Assembly (NCBI GenBank): GCA_002763335.1
Contig: PEYS01000012.1
Coordinates: 1-9,277 of the forward strand
From: Candidatus Woesearchaeota archaeon CG08_land_8_20_14_0_20_47_9
GTDB lineage: Archaea; Nanobdellota; Nanobdellia; Woesearchaeales; CG1-02-47-18
Direction: 5' to 3'
DNA: 9,277 bases
Shown piece after piece: positions 5,678-9,277 of this stretch. The translations under genes and the position numbers were made by a program. Positions within the stretch are counted from its first letter, which is position 1; the number at the start of each line of letters is the position of its first letter. The notes below the pieces were generated by a model, which was not told the DNA's origin, ran no database searches, and saw only the letters and a list, made by a program, of their open reading frames with translations.

Positions 5678-8600
5678 ATGACTCTAATACAGAAACTCGT
5701 ACTATCGGGCTTTAAGTCTTTTGCGCGCAAGACCGAGATTGACTTCAGCCAGGGCTTTAATGTCGTCCTAGGCCCTAATGGGAGCGGGAAGAGCAACATA
5801 ATTGATGCTGTATGCTTTGTTCTTGGCAGGATAAGCTCGAAGGGCATGAGGGCAGACAAGGCAGCACACCTGATATACAACGGGGGCAAGTCAAGGGAGC
5901 CTGCTAAGAAGGCAGAGGTCTCCATATTCTTTGATAACAGCAAGGGCATTTTCCCAACACATGAGCAGACTGTGAAGCTGACCCGCACTGTTAAGGAGTC
6001 TGGCCAGAGCAGCTATCGCATTAATGACAAAAGGGTTACCAGACAGCAGCTTGTTGACATGCTCGCATCTGCAAAGATTGACCCGAATGGCTACAACATA
6101 ATATTACAGGGGGATATTGTCAGGTTTGTTGAGATGACCTCTATTGAGCGCAGGCAGGTGATTGAGGAGATTGCAGGGATCTCTGTTTATGAGGATAAGA
6201 AGCGTAAGGCCCTTGCAGAGCTTGATAAGGTCGGCGAAAAGCTTAGGGAGGCAGCCATTCTGCTGGTTGAGCGCAATACCCACCTTAAGGAGCTTAAGAA
6301 GGATCGCGATCAGGCCCTGAAGTACAGGGGGATAAGTGACAACATTAAGCGCTGCAAGGCAACATACCTTCACATGCAGATAAAGAGGAAGGAATCCCAG
6401 AAGAAGGAGGTTGACAGCTCTGTAAAGGAGATGGAGGGCGAGATCAGGGCATATAAGGCCGAGATAGAGAGGCTGTCAAAGAAGGTGGAGGCAGGCAAGA
6501 AGGAGCTTGCGCGAATCACTGCAGAGATTGAACAGAAGGGCGAGAAAGAGCAGGTAAAGCTCCACAAAGAGATTGAGACATTAAAGGTGGGGCTTGCAAC
6601 CTCAGAGAGCAGGCTCTCCACATGCGATGCAGAGCTTGCAAAGATAAAGCAGAGGCGTGAGCAGCTAAAGGCTGACTTCAGCGATATTGAGAATCGCCTT
6701 TCTGAGCTGGAGAAGCAGCGCCAGGACCTCATGGCACAGCAGAAGAGGCGCCTTAATGAGCAGGAGGGCGTAGAGCGTGCAATCGAGGGGATTAAAAAGA
6801 AGAGCGGCGCAGAAGACCTCTCGTCAATAGAAAGCGAGGTCAACGATATTGAAATAAGCCTTGAGGAGAAGCAGGGCGATATACAAAATCTGAGGGAGGA
6901 GCAGCAGTCCCTGCTTAGACAGAAGGATAAGCTGGAGTTTCAGATAGAACAGATTGACCAGAGCGTTACCAAGCTCTCAGAGATTGAGAAGGCAAACAAG
7001 GGCGAGCTTGACAAGCTGAAGGAGAGGAAGGCTGAGTTCAAGAAGACTGTCCTTGAGCTGAACAAGGCCCTAAGCCAGGACTCTGAGCTAGCGGTTAGGA
7101 TTGCCAACTCGAAAAAACAGCTTGCCTCTGCACGCGAGGAGCTTGCAAAGCTCCAGGCGAGGGCAGTAGGCATAAGGGAGAAGGCTGCAGGAGACCTCGC
7201 AGTCAAGGCCGTGCTCGAACATAAGACCTTCCTACGGGGCATATACGGCACAGTCTCAGAGCTTGGAGGGGTGAAGAGCAAATACGCCCTCGCCCTCGAG
7301 ATTGCTGCAGGGGCCAGGATAAAGAGCATTGTAGTCTCAACAGATGATGTTGCAGCCAGATGCATTGACCTGCTGAAGAAGCGCAGGATAGGCACAGCCT
7401 CATTCCTACCGCTGAACAAGCTCAGGCCCCATGACGTAAAGCCTGAGGTTAAAAGGCTTGCAAAGGCTTCAGGGGTTGTGGGGCTTGCAAGGGAGCTTGT
7501 TAGTTTTGAGCAGAGGTTCAGCAAGGTATTCTCCTATGTTTTTGGTGACACCCTTGTTGTTGATAACATTGATGTTGCCAGGAGGATAGGCATAGGCAAG
7601 GCACGCATGGTAACCCTTGAGGGCGATATGATGGAACTCAGCGGCGCAATGCATGGGGGCTACCGCAACCCTAAGCGTGCTGGGATGGGGTTTATGGAAG
7701 AGGAGACTACGCAGACCCTGGTAGAGTATGAAGGCAAGGTTTCTGAGCTTGAGGGCTTGATAAGCAGCAGTGAGAAGACCCGTGCTGAACTCGAAGACGA
7801 GATCAACAGGCTCAGAAAGGCAAAGGCAGACCTTGAGGGTGAGATCATAAAGATGGAGAGAAGCCTCCACCTCGACACAACAGACCTTGACGTCTCCAAG
7901 AAACAGAAGAGCCTGCTTAAGGAGGATGTTAAGAAGGTTGATGCTGACCTCAAGATAGTCTACTCCAAGATCAATTCCCATAACAGGGGGCTTACTGAGC
8001 TGAAGACGAGGCGGGAGAAGCTCCGCACCAGGATAAGTGAGCTGAGAAACCCCGCGGTTATTGCAGAGCTCAACGCATTTGAGCAGAAGAGGCATGAGCT
8101 CACAGACGCCCTTCTGAGGATTGAAAACGAGATAAAGGCCATAAGGCTCCAGTCAGATGACATGCTGGCAGCAGAGAAGGGAAAGATAGAGAAGATTCTA
8201 AAGCAGATGGACAAGGAAGAGCTGGACTTCACAGCTGAGAAGGCGCAGCTTAAGAAGTCCCTCAAGGAGGGCGCATCTAAACTTGTAGAGATGGAGAAGA
8301 ACGCAGTAGAGTTCTACACAAAGTACAGGGCGCTCTTCAAGAAGCGCGATGACGTGGCTTTAGAAATGCAAAAGCATGAGGAGCGCATTGTAAGGAAGGA
8401 GGAACAGTCTCTTGCTCTGGAACAGAGGATAAACAACCTGGCTTTAAGGAACGCCGAGATATCATCAGAGTTTGCCGCTATGCAGAAGGAGGCTGAGCAG
8501 TATTCAGGGGTGAAGCTCCTGCAGGGCAAGGATGAGGAGGAGCTGAGGAAGGAGCTTGCAAAGCACGAGGGCTTTCTCAGCCAGATAGGGAGCGTTAACC

Positions 8601-9175
8601 TCAAGGCCCTCGAGGTTTATGAGGAGGTGGAGAAGCAGTACAACGAGCTTATGGAGAAGAAGAACAAGCTTGAGGCCGAGAAGCTTGACGTGCATGAGAT
8701 GATTGATAAGATTGAGGGCAAGAAGAAGGAGCTCTTCATGAACACGTTTAACGTAATCGCTGAGAACTTCAGGACAATATTCAGAAGCCTCACAAGCAAG
8801 GGCGATGCATACCTCCTTGTGGAGAACAATGAGCAGCCATTTGAAGGGGGCGTCAGGATACTGGTGAAGCTCAAAGGCAGCAAGTTTTTGGATATAAGAA
8901 GCCTATCAGGGGGTGAGAAGACCCTCACTGCACTAGCACTCATATTCTCAATACAGGAGCATGAACCGGCCTCATTCTACGTCTTTGACGAGGTTGACGC
9001 TGCCCTTGACAAGAGCAACTCAGAGAAGCTAGCCGTGCTGATAAAGAAGTACGCGTCAAATGCCCAGTACGTCGTCATCTCGCATAACGACGCAATTGTC
9101 TCAGAAGCTGACACGCTCTTCGGGATATCTATGAACGAGCATAGTGTTAGTAATGTGGTGAGTTTGAAACTTTGA
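5678..9175 (+). CDS. smc: Chromosome segregation ATPase SMC
   Basis: A structural-maintenance-of-chromosomes protein: a DNA-bound homodimer that compacts and helps separate sister chromosomes, normally with ScpA/ScpB partners. At 1165 residues it has normal full length. The N-terminal head has GFKSFARKTEIDF at the start, Walker A GPNGSGKS (32-39, K38), the arginine-containing GMRADK segment near 56-61 and the Q-loop glutamine at 144. Antiparallel coiled-coil arms span about 165-510 and 670-1010 and are rich in Glu, Lys and Leu. The hinge lies at about 518-670, with FLRGIYGTVSEL near its start and the conserved GGY at 660-662. The C-terminal head has signature LSGGEK (1076-1081), Walker B FYVFDE (1100-1105, catalytic E1105), D-loop ALDKSN (1109-1114) and switch His1136 (VVISHND). 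Every ATPase motif is intact. It has its own promoter. No scpA gene follows within the 102 bases available; instead a palindromic repeat begins four bases after the stop. Confidence 0.97.
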   Translation: MTLIQKLVLSGFKSFARKTEIDFSQGFNVVLGPNGSGKSNIIDAVCFVLGRISSKGMRADKAAHLIYNGGKSREPAKKAEVSIFFDNSKGIFPTHEQTVKLTRTVKESGQSSYRINDKRVTRQQLVDMLASAKIDPNGYNIILQGDIVRFVEMTSIERRQVIEEIAGISVYEDKKRKALAELDKVGEKLREAAILLVERNTHLKELKKDRDQALKYRGISDNIKRCKATYLHMQIKRKESQKKEVDSSVKEMEGEIRAYKAEIERLSKKVEAGKKELARITAEIEQKGEKEQVKLHKEIETLKVGLATSESRLSTCDAELAKIKQRREQLKADFSDIENRLSELEKQRQDLMAQQKRRLNEQEGVERAIEGIKKKSGAEDLSSIESEVNDIEISLEEKQGDIQNLREEQQSLLRQKDKLEFQIEQIDQSVTKLSEIEKANKGELDKLKERKAEFKKTVLELNKALSQDSELAVRIANSKKQLASAREELAKLQARAVGIREKAAGDLAVKAVLEHKTFLRGIYGTVSELGGVKSKYALALEIAAGARIKSIVVSTDDVAARCIDLLKKRRIGTASFLPLNKLRPHDVKPEVKRLAKASGVVGLARELVSFEQRFSKVFSYVFGDTLVVDNIDVARRIGIGKARMVTLEGDMMELSGAMHGGYRNPKRAGMGFMEEETTQTLVEYEGKVSELEGLISSSEKTRAELEDEINRLRKAKADLEGEIIKMERSLHLDTTDLDVSKKQKSLLKEDVKKVDADLKIVYSKINSHNRGLTELKTRREKLRTRISELRNPAVIAELNAFEQKRHELTDALLRIENEIKAIRLQSDDMLAAEKGKIEKILKQMDKEELDFTAEKAQLKKSLKEGASKLVEMEKNAVEFYTKYRALFKKRDDVALEMQKHEERIVRKEEQSLALEQRINNLALRNAEISSEFAAMQKEAEQYSGVKLLQGKDEEELRKELAKHEGFLSQIGSVNLKALEVYEEVEKQYNELMEKKNKLEAEKLDVHEMIDKIEGKKKELFMNTFNVIAENFRTIFRSLTSKGDAYLLVENNEQPFEGGVRILVKLKGSKFLDIRSLSGGEKTLTALALIFSIQEHEPASFYVFDEVDAALDKSNSEKLAVLIKKYASNAQYVVISHNDAIVSEADTLFGISMNEHSVSNVVSLKL

Positions 9176-9178
9176 ATG

Positions 9179-9277
9179 GAAAACCTTGAATACTCAAAAG
9201 TTCGTGGGTATAGCCCCGCCCTTTAGGGCGAGAACTTTTGAGTCCGAAAATCTGCGTTTCGAAGCGAGGGGCGTAAA
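9179..9277. repeat. Second copy of the modular palindromic element (cut by window edge)
   Basis: It begins four bases after the SMC stop with GAAAACCTTGAATA (9179-9192), identical to the minus strand of 5384-5397. It runs directly into the 12-bp hairpin ACTCAAAAGTTC (9192-9203)/GAACTTTTGAGT (9232-9243). The hairpin encloses a further small one, CGCCCT-TT-AGGGCG (9218-9231 region), that is stronger than its counterpart in copy A. The AAGCGAGGGGCGTAAA motif (9262-9277) ends exactly at the right edge. The layout is therefore modules 1, 2 and 3 without the enclosed loop and the roughly 28-base spacer seen in copy A. The element presumably continues to the right. Confidence 0.8.

Overview
The window looks archaeal. 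Two features support this: a motor ATPase and membrane platform of the archaellum/archaeal type IV pilus type, and TATA-box promoters at about the archaeal distance from their genes. The extended cysteine-containing ATPase and the small coiled-coil neighbours suggest a DPANN-like lineage (Woesearchaeota or relatives). That placement is from memory of the families and is weak without a database search.

Layout. Positions 1-693 hold two coupled minus-strand genes. The first to be transcribed is a 161-residue coiled-coil protein (208-693). It is followed by a small protein (1-208) whose ATG overlaps the preceding TAA and which runs off the left edge. A divergent promoter region of about 110 bp (694-804) separates them from a plus-strand pair. 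The first of that pair is a secretion/pilus ATPase with a cysteine-rich N-terminal extension (805-3096). The second, starting one base after its stop, is a polytopic TadC/ArlJ-like platform protein with two T2SSF domains (3098-5332). After a 345-bp gene-free stretch comes a complete chromosome-segregation SMC protein (5678-9175).

The gene-free stretch 5333-5677 is not empty. It carries a modular, strongly palindromic repeat that begins seven bases after the platform-protein stop. It ends in T-runs and is followed by the SMC promoter. A second copy of the same repeat begins four bases after the SMC stop (9179 onward) and is cut by the right edge. The two copies share a 12-bp hairpin in which one base pair differs by a compensatory change (T-A against C-G), which suggests the fold itself is maintained. 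The 3' part of the first copy can form either one long rod or three small hairpins. This repeat family is the most interesting non-coding signal in the window.

The ATPase and platform protein probably form the core motor of a cell-surface filament or secretion machine. The divergent coiled-coil pair may be accessory to it, which is inferred only from position. SMC has its own promoter and appears functionally separate. No pilin, prepilin peptidase, ArlH-like or ScpA gene is present in the window.
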